From positions 124,001 through 188,000 of the forward strand of contig JADNRY010000015.1 of NCBI GenBank assembly GCA_015501585.1: a stretch of 64,000 bases of DNA, in the 5' to 3' direction. This document shows positions 36,947 to 50,978 of the stretch, piece by piece. Positions within the stretch are counted from its first letter, which is position 1; each line of letters opens with the position of its first letter. Made by a program: the position numbers and the translations under genes. Under the pieces are notes generated by a model, which saw nothing but the letters and a program-made list of their open reading frames with translations, was not told the origin of the DNA and ran no database searches. This stretch comes from Rhodocollybia butyracea. Lineage: Eukaryota; Basidiomycota; Agaricomycetes; Agaricales; Omphalotaceae.

Positions 36947-39805
36947 ATGGGGCTCGATGAAAATATCTCTAAGAGTTTGGAAATGTTTTATATCCCCGAA
37001 GCAGTAAAAATCTGGCGCACTTCAACATCTTAGATCGGATTTTTGAGCAACCGTAAGGGAGCTGCTAGATCGAGCCCGCATTACTATGCTGCACTGATCC
37101 CTAGTTGTTAGTTGTTGAGCATCTCCGGGTGGTGGTCTTCCTAAACGGAATATTCCATCGTGAGTATATCTCCACATTATCCATAGCTCTATGCCTAAAT
37201 TACCAGTGTACTGCCTCATTTTGCAAGCCCCGACCGACGTTGAAGGTCATCTAACGAGTTGCGCGTCGGTAACTAAATATCTCGGTAACTAAACATTTAA
37301 CTCTCAGAGGACAATGTGGTTAAGAAGGTTGTCCTCGTCTTAGTTAATTTCAGACCAGAAACTCCCAGATAAAAACGTTTGGAAGGTACATTTCAATGAG
37401 AATAACAGCATTTTTTGAGGAAATTCTCCCCAGGTTGATTATGATTGGAAGAAAGGAAAGGTTTAGTCGGTCCAGGCCCCGCTCCCTACGGAAGCTGCGC
37501 GCGGCATGATTTATCATCCGTACAACACCTCGCGGTCAGAAGTGGCATTCGACGATGTGGCATTTTCCTCAAGTTCTTACTGGTTGAGATTACCGCCTTC
37601 AAGCGGACAAACGGGGGACCGGTATACTAGGCCCCGGAGCCCTTTTCGATGTCATTCCAGCGGACAAGCCTCTCGAACTTGATAACTTGATTGGAGGAGG
37701 TTCAAGTCTCGCATAAACTTCGTAATCTGCAGTGCGTAATGCAACATCGTAAAATCATTTAGTCATCTGGTAGCGCGACGCCACACTATATTTGTTGCTC
37801 TGCATAACACAGGGACATGCTACATGCGCCCATAATTAACACAAACTGCCCAGAGCCCTGATACATTGCTAATACAACGATTCCCAAAAATAAGAAAAAT
37901 CCAAGAAAATCTCATACAAAGCAAATCTGATCATAATGCACAATCTTAGGCCTAAAGCAGTCCCCTGATCTAGGGAGCTGTCGTTGTTCTGGGAGGTCCT
38001 AAGGGCAGGGCCAGGCTGGGCTACAGTACGCACGCCCTGTGCCGCTAAAACAGTGGATACCACTCTCCATTTCACTGTCTGTGTCTGCCCAACACCGTTG
38101 GGTATGCTATTGGCACGATGTGCTAGTTAATAAAGTAACGAAGTAAACTAAAAAGGATTCTGTGACCTGCTGCGGTAAGCTAGTGCGAATTAGACTATCC
38201 TTTACTTGTCGCCGATGTCAACCTCCTTTCAATTGAACGCCCAAATATGTTTTATTACAATGCACCGCTATTCCAGCACTGGTCAATCTACGAATCATTT
38301 TTACCTCAAGGAGCAATCTTTTCATGGTCGGGAGTGGCCTTCGCCGCAAAATTTATCCACAGGTTTGATTGTAGCTCGGAAGGAGAAGAGGGTGCTTCAG
38401 GGTGATTCAGACAGTACCGTTCTCGATTAATGCCTCTGGTATGCAGCTAGCCTCATCCTTTGATATGATGCCTTGCTATACCATCCCCATCGCGGCCCCT
38501 CAGTCTACCTTCTCTATGCCAGCACCGAAATTAATGTTGTATGTTACATCCATGCATGAAAGACGCCATGTGCGTAGCGTGGGACCGGCTGCTCCTTAAC
38601 AGAGACTACCTGGCCGGTTATTCCTTCCTTCCTTCCTTGTTCAATAAAAAATTGCGGTTGAAAAAAGGTCTTCTTTTTCGATCCGAATTTCATCTTATTT
38701 TATTGCTCATGATTAAAATTTTCATTTTTACAAGGTAGTGATAGTAGTGGTAGTATAACGGACGTGGTCCCATTTCGGAACAGCCAAGGTAATACCTGGA
38801 TTAAGCAGGAACTTGTTGATTCACATGAGACCTCGATGGAGGTGGTAGTGATAAGATAAACTGGCCAGGGCCTACAAGTTCCTTACGGTAATGTAGATTC
38901 AACCCGTAGTCCCGTCCCGTCCACAGAAACCCAGACTACCTGACATGTACGCCGTACAGACCAGCCCAGCCGCAGATCACAACTAGCCCCCGGTCTGTAT
39001 CTCCTCAGTCGCCTCTGGGAGACACTTCAGACGTCTCCATGTCAGACTCGATGGCTGTCACAACTCTCTACGAATGTCACCTACAGCTCACTGTGCAGAC
39101 CCCGCTTGTGCAGCCCCCCTTCTGGAAGAGATCTCTCAGGCTACACCTCCCGTTCATCAACTGGGAGTCACAGACTCATGTGTCCTCTACGTCTGTGTCC
39201 TCTACGTCTGTGTCCTCTACGTCTGTGTCCTCTACATTTACCAAAATCTCTGGGTCCACTGCAAGGGACCATCTCTGGGGAATGAGCTGCCTGTAGTGGA
39301 AACCCGCCGGCTGGTAAGGCACTACGTGCTTTCTTCCATCGCTGGATGATGAAGTTCGACAACTCGTCACGACATCTGATACTGTCATATTATGTCGTCC
39401 ACATTTGGCCTGGCCGTCGACAGGTCTGTCCCACATTCCGCAGGCCTGCCCATGCCCGGGCTAGCCATTGCTCATGCATTGATTATAACTCATCCTTCAC
39501 AGTGGTGCCCGAACCAGGATTTGTGTTATCATTGTTCAATCGCGAATCTGGATTAGCGCTCGTAAAGGCCAAAGCGATTTATCCTTAATTAGAAATCATC
39601 CAAGATAAGTGTACCATTACAATGCTTAAAAGTGATCACCACGAGGTTACCGGTTATATAGAGCATATCGGTATAAGATTATATAGATGTGGAAATACAG
39701 AATGATTCGATTAGTAGCTGGCAACAGATGGAGGTGAGTACTTTAGATAAATGATTCAAACCAAGTTGTAACTGCCTATCCTACATACAATACGTCCCCT
39801 GAATT
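36947..39805. other. 2.9-kb gene-poor stretch
   Basis: The first 70 bp probably belong to an IDO 5' exon. Beyond that no protein with domain signal is seen. It holds a TTCC microsatellite (38621-38638) and a 15-bp minisatellite (39181-39235). A TGGTGCCCGAACC stretch at about 39502 looks like an LTR-element primer-binding site, but no second LTR is present. Confidence 0.5.
39181..39235 (+). repeat. 15-bp minisatellite, 3.7 copies
   Basis: Unit TGTCCTCTACGTCTG repeated three times perfectly plus ten bases of a fourth. The unit length is a multiple of three, so open frames cross it, giving an artefactual repeated peptide; no gene is supported here. Confidence 0.9.
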
Positions 39806-41527
39806 CTAAGGTGCCTTGATATCGGGTCGAGATATAGAACCAAAGATCCATTGCCGCACAGTAGCGGTGGCTTCCTTTGGATTTTTGGGTACTCTGGATT
39901 GAAGGATGAAATCGCTGGAACCAGAGATTTCATAAGAAAAGACGCACTCAATCTTGGGTATCCATCTACCATCCTTCTGTACAAAGAAACGCGGGACGTG
40001 TGTTTTACCACTTTCCTCGAGTCTCTTCCGCGACTCTCGTTGTGCATCTTCGACAGCGGATTTGGCGTCAGTTGCTGCTTCCATATCCTTGGCGATAATT
40101 GCGTGGGTAAGATTGGTCCATAACCTGGTGAAACGAGACGTCAAGTTAATTGTTTAGAAGACGAATGTAGACGACGCACCTCTGAGATTCGTTTGGCTCT
40201 TGCTGATCCTCAGGTGGAATCCATTTTGGTGAGACCCTCTGTCCGTCCTTCACCGCGTCGAATATTACGCGTTTGGAACCGGTCTAGTGTATCTTTAAGG
40301 CACGATTATCATGGAGGCTACCACTGTTATATACCTTTGTATTCTTGTAATCCATTACATGACTCCACCGTCCAGAAACCTCTCCGATGTCGCTGTTATT
40401 GTGTCGGATTCGTCCAGATATGGCATTGTATGTTCCTGACCAGAAACCCTGCAAGACACCGCCATAAGCTTTATTCTCGTGCTTCGTTGGCCCTGAACGG
40501 AACAGAATCCGACGATTTAAGCAGTGTAACTTACCTTGGTTTTGAACTCCAGATCGCAAATCATACCATTCTTCTCGTTCTTGGCTATACAAGTGTCTCC
40601 TAGCTCGAGGACCATCTTTCCAAATAGTATCCCTCGAGCATACATATTCGGCATCGTGATAACGTATTCTGTGAGCGCCGCAGTAAGGGATCGAGTCAGA
40701 CTCCCGATGACCACGACCACGCACCTCCGTCTTCAGGCTTGCCTAACAGCGTTACCCTGTTTTCGCCTTCCATTGTAGTACTGACGCTGTTACCGAGGAA
40801 CTTGGACTTAGGCCGCAGTTCACCGAGGATCATGACATTGTTTTCAGGAGAGATGTAGAAAAATGCGGACACTGGAGGATGATGAGAGACTTGCTCAGAT
40901 ATATAGAAACCTTGTGTGCGATTCGGGTAATCATATTGGCAACGGAAGAATTCTCCGAGGACGGGATTGTAAGGTTTCTTGACACCTTTTGGTTTGATAT
41001 GCCATCCAGCAAGGTAGTACTGGAGAATCCGTAGAAATCTTTCTTCCGGATCGTCGCATTGTTCAGCTCTGCGATGAAAGAAAGCGTTATATATGTGCAA
41101 AAAAACAAAGACGACGTCTTTCAACGCACCCGAAAATGAGGTCTGGATGTGACATGAAGTCTGTGATTCTCTCGAGCATACTTCTTGGTTCCAGCACAAA
41201 AGTCGGAAAAGTAACTCTGGAAAGGTCCATCCCAACTCTAATGAAACGGTGGTGAGTGGACATCGACAATACAACGGGCTTATTGCGCACCTCAGCTGTG
41301 AAATCAGCGACGAAATGATACTGCCTTCATTCTCATCTCTGTCGACATGAAAATCAGCCTTTGAACAAAACATTTTCTAGAAGAACAATATTGAAGACGA
41401 ACAGGATTGAAGTATCGTCTGGCTCTGTGTCCGAAGGGGCTCTATCATCTTCCGAAGCGCCTCGAGGCTTTGTGTTTCCAGTAACGTTGCGGAAATGAGA
41501 GCCGGCTTGACTGAAAAGGCCCATCAT
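39806..41527 (-). CDS. OSH6: Oxysterol-binding-protein-related lipid transfer protein, Osh6/Osh7 type
   Basis: Lipid transfer protein; Osh6/7 exchange phosphatidylserine and PI4P at ER-plasma membrane contacts. Exons: first exon(s) 41527-41291, then 41237-41130, 41068-40725, 40668-40535, 40448-40335, 40283-40180, 40124-39806. Family features: SLISQLRVGMDLSRVTFPTF, PRSMLERITDFM, YYLAGWHIKPKGVKKPYNPVLGEFF, the fingerprint EQVSHHPP, PNMYARGILFGKM, FKTKGFWSGTYNAI, and C-terminal LWTNLTHAI ... RFFVQKDGRWIPK. Seven of the eight exons join in perfect phase. The N-terminal stretch is one base out: either the A4 run at about 41373-41376 is one base too long, or an intron with a weak donor removes about 110 nt. 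No PH or ankyrin domain, as in Osh6/7. Confidence 0.9.
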
Positions 41528-44443
<2,916 letters not shown>

Positions 44444-44609
44444 ATGAACAAACACCAGACTAAAATCACTTTGATTGTATTAGGAAAGTGCAAATGTACA
44501 CACATCTATCAGCCAATATACACAACAAAATAAGGTAAATACAGTACGTGGAATTTAAGGATACAAAAGTGGATATCAGCCTAGAGCTTGGAAACCGCAG
44601 TTTCCTGGA

Positions 44610-46122
44610 TCATGCACACAATGTCTTCAGAACTTCATCAGCAGCTTGAACCCGGCCAGTGTATTGTAAACAGCTCTGAGCTAAGCTTCTCGCCTTGTCT
44701 CTGAATCTCTTAGAGCCAACGACCTGGAGCAGCGCCTGTCCAAACTCCAAAGTCGACACTTTGGGTGCACTCTGGTGGCTTCCCCAAAGCCCAATTCCGA
44801 GCCATTCCACTCGAGTAGCGTAGTCATATGTGTCGTACCAAACGGGAAGAACGATATGTGGAACACCCGCTCTACGCCACAAAATTAGATACGAATGCTT
44901 CCAGAACAAGATAACTCACGATACTGCCTCAAAGAACGAATTAGCACCTCCATGGTGTACGGAGCAGATTATGTTTCGATGCTGAAGGATTGCAAGAGGC
45001 TCAGGCTGAAGCCACTGCTCAATGTGAACGCGGTTTTGAATATCAGCATTCTTTTCGACCCATTCATCGAGAGTTTGTTGAACGTCACCCTCTGGCCGGA
45101 GTTTCCACAGGATCTGAATATTGGGGTGGTTCCTCAAAAGCATTCGAAATCCACCAACGAGTTGTTTAATGGCAGAGGAATCGAAAGTAACGTGGGAGCC
45201 TAAATTTACCAGGATAGTCGGGGCCTGATCAAGCCAGTCCGCTAGCTGGGGGTCGACCATTCGAACGGGATGGGCCTGTATAACAATTGGTCCGCACAGC
45301 ATAACATTTTTGGGAATGACAAGGGGAAAATCAAGGCTGGGCGTTGATGGACAAAAGTACTGAATGCGGGGATCGACGAGAACGGGTCGTGCGTTTCTAT
45401 TATAACTCCTACGCATTCTGTCAGATTTCCGCACGATTGGCGAGAGCAGGCAATTTATTATCAACTTCGAGTTGATAAAGACGTTGGGAGCCAGCTTCGA
45501 CACTGGTAATGGATAAGCATACCCAGAAGAGATCCTATAGGAAGGAGCATCAATGACCGGAACAGTAGAATTGTGTAGAATATGCATACGCGGGATATTT
45601 CCACAAGCCGGAGCCCCATGGCTGTCGGAAACCAACCAGGTCTTTCGAAGAGTTGGGAGTTATGACAAAGAGCTTCAAATGTAACTTTTTACACACATCT
45701 TGGCCAGCCCGGTGAAACCATTCTACAACGGCTGATTCAGGCTTGTACCCGTGAATGATGTCCTCGATCGTTCTGAGCTGAGCTGTATATTCTGACTCTG
45801 TCCACGGAAGAAGCATGCTGGCAGCATACCGAAAGGAATGCAAGGCCTCTCTGACCCCAGTCCCATGAGGCGTGTCAAGTCTGGTCATTCCAACGGCTTC
45901 AATGTGGCCACGACCGGGTAGTAGATGGAATGAAACGTTGGATGAAGCGTAGCCTGCATCTTTTAGTTGCATCTGCAGGTGTACGACGCGTTTTTCGAGT
46001 GCTTTGAATGAAGCAATCGCGACTCGGACATTCGGTCGCGTTGCAAGCTCATACGCGAGAGCCAGAACAACATTGGCTTGACCATACTCGCAGTTTGTGA
46101 TAAGCAAGATTCGTCTTGCCAT
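44610..46122 (-). CDS. UDP-glycosyltransferase (GT1 family)
   Basis: GT-B fold transferase of the UDP-glucuronosyl/glucosyltransferase family. Three exons, 46122-45590, 45534-44920, 44871-44610, 469 aa, no frame repair. The N-terminal Rossmann part starts RRILLITNCEYGQANVVLALAYEL, where the usual catalytic His after the first strand is not obvious. The C-terminal donor-binding part is clear: TILVNLGSHVTFDSSAIKQL, then EQWLQPEPLAILQHRNIICSVHHGGANSFFEAVSAGVPHIVLPVWYDTYDYATRVEWLGIG (given here by its blocks HHGGANS and GVPHIVLPVW), equal to the PSPG-like nucleotide-sugar box. No signal peptide or membrane anchor is seen. Acceptor unknown; fungal relatives glycosylate sterols, lipids or small toxins. 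Confidence 0.88.
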
Positions 46123-48525
46123 GGTGAAGCGATGCTCGTTGCAGGGACGATGAGGAGTCGAACAGATAAGTTTCTCCACTTTTAAAACACTGTAGGTGTA
46201 CAACGGCGAGCAAATATCAACCGATTTGACGCTGCAGACGTCACTCTGCTTGTTCGCGGGTCACATTCATGATTCCGAAATATGCGGTACATGCCTATGG
46301 AGACCCTGCGTAGAACAAGGACTCAGCGGATTGATCTTCATCGAAATGATACCACCTCGGCAGTGATTAGTACACCGTAACTGACAAGGGTAGACGGTTT
46401 TATCGTGTTTAAGGAGACCACCTGTGTATTCGGCTTGTACAGTCAACGATTTTTAAACGCTGAGGCCCTACCATTTGATACCAATGAAGGGATCTGAACA
46501 GCCACAGAATGATAAAAGAGGTACCGATGATCGTCAAATCATAAGTCCAGGTACACCGGTAAAACCGAGCGAGCGTTGTTATAGGCGTTGTCGGAAGAGT
46601 TCGTTTCCGCTGACAGTTGACGGATCAGGCTTATAGTATGAAGCATTTTGGATGCAGAGCCTTGCTGAGCGTTAGAGAATGTACAGTATTCGGGTCGAGA
46701 CTCGACCCAGAGGTTGGAGTTGGTGGTGTCCAGCGTAAAAGTCATCAACCTTCAAATGAGAAACTGGAGGCAGAGTTACTGTCAGACATGAGAGTTCAAC
46801 AGAGGCCATCGTCAACTCGTGATGCAGGTGCCAGGAGGTGCCAGGATGGTATAACTCCGAGTACAGTGTATCACCCATGTCAAACACAGAGCGGTGTGAC
46901 ATAGAATGCGCCTATCACTCTGCGACCGTGCGTTAAAGTTAGAACAATACGCTCGCCAAAATACTAACAAGGCACGTACCTATCGAAACAAACGAAGGTG
47001 AAGGTTAACGTTAAGCAATCCATCCCCAAATCCAAGTGACAAGTCATTGAGATGTTGGTCTGTTGTGTCACAGTGATCAACTCGGTGAAAGTTGGGTGAA
47101 AGTTCCTTTTGTTCCTTCTTGCAACAATGCGATGTTCTAAAAGCATACATGATCGTACGGTAAGAATGGTTCACCGTACGATGAGGAGCAGAGCAAAGAG
47201 GACCACCCAAGGCTGTAATTTCATTGAGAATGCAGCTGAGTTCAAATTTCACCACGAAAAATAAAGCCCAGAGAGGCCCGTGGCAATTCAGGCTGTCAAC
47301 AACCCTCATTTCTTCATTTACCTCACCTTTGTCTGTCCCTTCGAGGACACACGTCGAATCGTCCTTCAACTTCATCTTGGCCTTTTCTGCTTGAATTCTG
47401 GGTTCATACCCTTCGTTAGATTCATGCTATATAACAAAACTGCTGAGGTAGCTCTCCGAATAGCTATTTCGACCTAACTGCCTAGTAGCTTTTCGGCTCT
47501 CCTGCAGGCCAGGAAGAACAAACGCAAAGATTTTCGGATTAATGCAATGAGGAGAGCAAGAGGTTCCGGGGAGGGAAACAAATACCGTAGGATCTCAAGA
47601 GAAAGTTGAGCCGATCTAGAATAGTTCAAACTTCGAACTACGCGGACTTCCACAGCGTCTGCAGCCGCAATACAACGTGGGACTGGTCTATCTATGTCCT
47701 CAGATCAAACCTGAGGGATATTCATTGCTGTGGATGATTTACAAAGTCCGACTAATCTAACTCCAATAAAAAAGAGACTCACCTCTTTCTTCAACCTCAG
47801 AATAATTGAAGGTCGATACTAGCGCCAAGCATGGAGGCCAGTGAAGTATACACCTTTCCCGGTCCTATAGATGGTAAGTCAGTACTCAAAGGGAAAAAAC
47901 GCATCCCAGGATTTTGTTTTCTACTACGAGATCAAGACAAATCAGGAAATTTTTCTTTATGTCTAGCGATGAAGCTGAAAATATGCCGGTACACGCTGCG
48001 TCTCGGCCTGCGATTTGACCGTCAAGTTTCCAAGACTGCAAGCACAACAGTATATGATGTGAAGAGCGCTTTTGCCCAGACATAGAAACATAGATGGTGA
48101 AATGAGAGCAGTTTGAGCGGAATTTCATTTCGGTGCGCGTCCGCGCCGACCTTCCCAAAAGCCCCCGATGCAGTTACAACTTACCGACTTACCGATGGAC
48201 ACCAGACGATAAACAGTGCTTGCACAATTGGCAGTAGTCCAAAGGATTATGATCATTCCGAGATCTTTTTAAAAGGTCAGTGACGGCGATCTGTCGATAC
48301 TCGAAAAAACTGGTCGAATTCGACGAGTCGCTTGCAAGTTCAAATAACCGGTATGGCCAAATTCTAGTCAAAGCTCCAGAAAACAATAATCATCGGGAGA
48401 ATTTTTGCTAGTAACGCACGTTAAATGAACGTTTGATTTCCAAAGTGCTCACGCTCAAATATATATCATGACATCTGTTCTCTCGCTTTCATACGAAAGA
48501 CTAACTGGGTTCAAAGTTCTCTATC
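46123..48525. other. 2.4-kb intergenic region upstream of two divergent genes
   Basis: Several open frames of 60-131 codons (for example 46980-47375 minus, 47831-48085 plus) lack domains, splice support or codon bias, so no gene is called. A TATA-like AAATATATATCATG at about 48457-48470 lies some 60 bp upstream of the Zn2Cys6 gene start. Confidence 0.5.
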
Positions 48526-49540
48526 ATGTCTGACTTCGAGTTCTATAATCCACCCACCCCCGATCCTAATGCCACTGAAGGTTTGTCAAGCAACTGCCTG
48601 AACCTGCTTGTGTTGGAGGGCCAACGATTAACCTCATGTTGTATGTCTTTGGTAGATCTTGGCCCTCATATCCAAGATCGAACACAGCGAGCAAGAGGTA
48701 AAGCATTTATCGATTTATAACCTTCTCTGGAGCTTATCATCATTTTTAAGGACGCAAAGAACGCGCCTGCGATCAATGCAATCGCAAGAGATGCAAATGC
48801 GTCAAAGTAGACGGAGACCCCACCACCTGCAGGGCTTGCATTGAATCAGGTGAAGGTGCATATACTAGTATTCGACTCGATATCCAAGTCTATACTCGAG
48901 TTCTCCTCATTTAGGGCCCTGTACACTCTTTCGACCTCTCCTCAAGACCGGCCCAAAACAAGCAACCCCACTCGATGGTCGGCTCAACATCCGAAATTTC
49001 TATCCGTCGGATTTCGAGTCTCAAGGTACTCGTCAAATACCTCCCGTACGCACTCACTCGAAATATGAGTCGGTAATGAATTTCGAACAACCATCTTACA
49101 CAAACGATCCAGTACGTTCATCCAACACAATTTCACTCGGATTTTGACTGATACTTCGCTTTGCAGACGCCATCGAATGGTTCAACGTCAGCACGGGCAT
49201 CGACAATGGCACACTACTATGAGTCAAACCAGGTGGCATATCATAGCCCGGCTACGTACAACGAATACGAACACCACAATCAAGGTTTTAATTCGGAGAA
49301 TGTTGTATGTGTACTCCATTATTTGGAGAATATATGACTACTCACCCCATATTTTGGTTCTAGATGGGTTCTAGAGTTTCATATCCTGGATGGAACAGCA
49401 CCGATGGCCTCATCGCAGGGTCGCCGATGCCACAAACACACTACCCCCACCCTCCTACAGCATCTCAAAGTTTCTATGAGAATAACTCTACATATTCTCA
49501 GCTTTACGACTATACGAACTCGATGTTCGAGTACAACTGA
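48526..49540 (+). CDS. Zn(2)-Cys(6) binuclear cluster transcription factor, short
   Basis: Fungal-specific DNA-binding regulator. Six exons: 48526-48580, 48656-48697, 48751-48849, 48915-49111, 49167-49304, 49364-49540; 235 aa, no frame repair. The cluster is spread over exons 3 and 4: Cys39, 42, 49, 59, 62 and 68 (CDQC...CKC...CRAC...C), preceded by the basic GRKER. The usual Pro in the loop between Cys3 and Cys4 is present (DPTT). An N-terminal FYNPPTPDP and a long Tyr/Asn/Ser-rich C-terminal tail (HYYESNQ, QSFYENNSTYSQLYDY) look like disordered activation regions. No fungal-specific middle homology domain. Similar short C6 proteins in mushrooms are often developmental regulators; that is only an inference. 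Confidence 0.88.
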
Positions 49541-50978
49541 GCATTATCGATGTTTCTGGGCCTATTATAGAGTTCTGTTGAGTTTACTAATGCTTTTTGT
49601 ATTGTCAATTGTTGTTACTACCACTGGGATTCTTGATATCGAGAAGGGTTAAGAAACATTCATTTCGATGTGCTGCGGCAAAAATCCACGCGTATCGCGG
49701 ATCGCAGACCAGTAGGAAATATTTCGTTGTAAGACTGTTTAAGGAAGGTATTGAAACATTTTTCCACAACGCCGGTAGCCTCGACTTCCCATCGTGGAGA
49801 ACAAATATGGAGCGTTGCCTGTCAGGCAAGGAGATATGTAGGCCTGATGATCGTCAAAAAACGGATGGATACTATGAAAAGAGTGTTCTAACCTGGTTGA
49901 GGGACCCGAATCAACAGAATTTGACTGCACTTGGTGCCCAGAAAGAACGAACGATAAGGAAAATGATGAAAAGAGATAATAAAAATGCGATCGAAGTGAG
50001 TGGGACTCCGGCGGGACAGTTTGTCATTGTGAGACGGGAACTAGCCTACGGAGAGAGTTTGGAAACTCAGGAGTCATGAATGGAGTCAACGAGTTCGTGC
50101 CAGTCGAATCTTGATTTAATTTCCTTGAATCTACATCGGCATAACTAGGCAGAATCTTAAAGATCTGGAAGTCGTAACACGTTCAAGATGCTTCTTGTCA
50201 ACTTCTTGTGGGTTTGGGGCGAAGATGAGATCCATAGTACTAAAACGTGAGCCTCGTCCCGGGTCGTATGCGAGTCGCAAGAGTACCATATCTACTCGGA
50301 GGTCTCACCAGTTGCGAGCATGCTCCTGCGTGCTCCCAAAAAGATTCGGACTCTTCCGAATCAGAAATGGATGGTGATACAGAGAGCGAGGTGAATCTTC
50401 TCTATCTGTTGCCGAGTGGTTCAACATGGGAAAGGAGCCAGGAATATAACTCGTCAAGTCCAAAGGGGGTTAACAGAATTCAAAGTCCGTATGCCTAGAT
50501 CCTGCTTTTGCCATCGATCTTCCAGGGAATTGGATGGCAGAGTCATATGTACAAGACTCATAGATAACGACTTAAAGTTATGTGGTGTGCCAACGAAGAG
50601 AACAAGCTGCCTAGTCGTAATAGGAACCGGATTCTACTCCCTATCATGCCAGATTCCCTGCAGATTTGGTTATTAAAGTTGCCCTACGGTGTCCAGATAG
50701 TGTCCAGATCCGATGTATGATTTCGTAACAGAACTTATAATACTACCTGGGGAAAAAACGACGTGGTAGCTCAGGTCATTTGAGAATGAGAATTCGTAGA
50801 ACATTCACAGAAGAAGGTCCGACGACGTCCACGGGAGTCCAGGTTGAAGTCGCGTTTTCACACGCTGTTCACGTGCTCGCGATCTGCCATTTTTACACGC
50901 TACCTTCATCGAGCTGGTCGATGATTCTATACCGCACAGTCCGGCGTTATCATTACTTACACTAAACAGTCAGTGGAA
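49541..50978. other. Intergenic, Zn2Cys6 gene to large Ser-rich gene
   Basis: Apart from the open frame at 49597-50079 nothing is recognised. Small open frames at 50195-50676 and 50780-50965 have no support. Confidence 0.45.
49597..50079 (+). CDS. Uncharacterised open frame, possible gene or relic
   Basis: 160 codons without intron. The C-terminal 90 or so residues look protein-like (PSWRTNMERCLSGKEI, SVLTWLRDPNQQNLTALGAQKE, PAGQFVIVRRELAYGE), but no family is recognised. The start lies just 57 bp after the Zn2Cys6 gene stop, inside its probable 3' UTR. It could be a fragment of a longer decayed gene. Confidence 0.3.
   Translation: MYCQLLLLPLGFLISRRVKKHSFRCAAAKIHAYRGSQTSRKYFVVRLFKEGIETFFHNAGSLDFPSWRTNMERCLSGKEICRPDDRQKTDGYYEKSVLTWLRDPNQQNLTALGAQKERTIRKMMKRDNKNAIEVSGTPAGQFVIVRRELAYGESLETQES

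Noticed and set aside
39039..39436. Open frames across the 15-bp repeat on both strands
   Set aside because: The repeat unit is a multiple of three, which keeps frames open by chance; no other coding evidence.
38941..39515. Possible solo LTR followed by a primer-binding-site-like TGGTGCCCGAACC
   Set aside because: TG...CA ends can be found (about 38942 and 39499), but there is no second copy, no target duplication and no downstream gag-like frame.
47831..48085. 84-codon plus-strand open frame starting MEASEVYTFPGPIDG
   Set aside because: A short intron is imaginable, but the phases do not join and no homologue is recognised.
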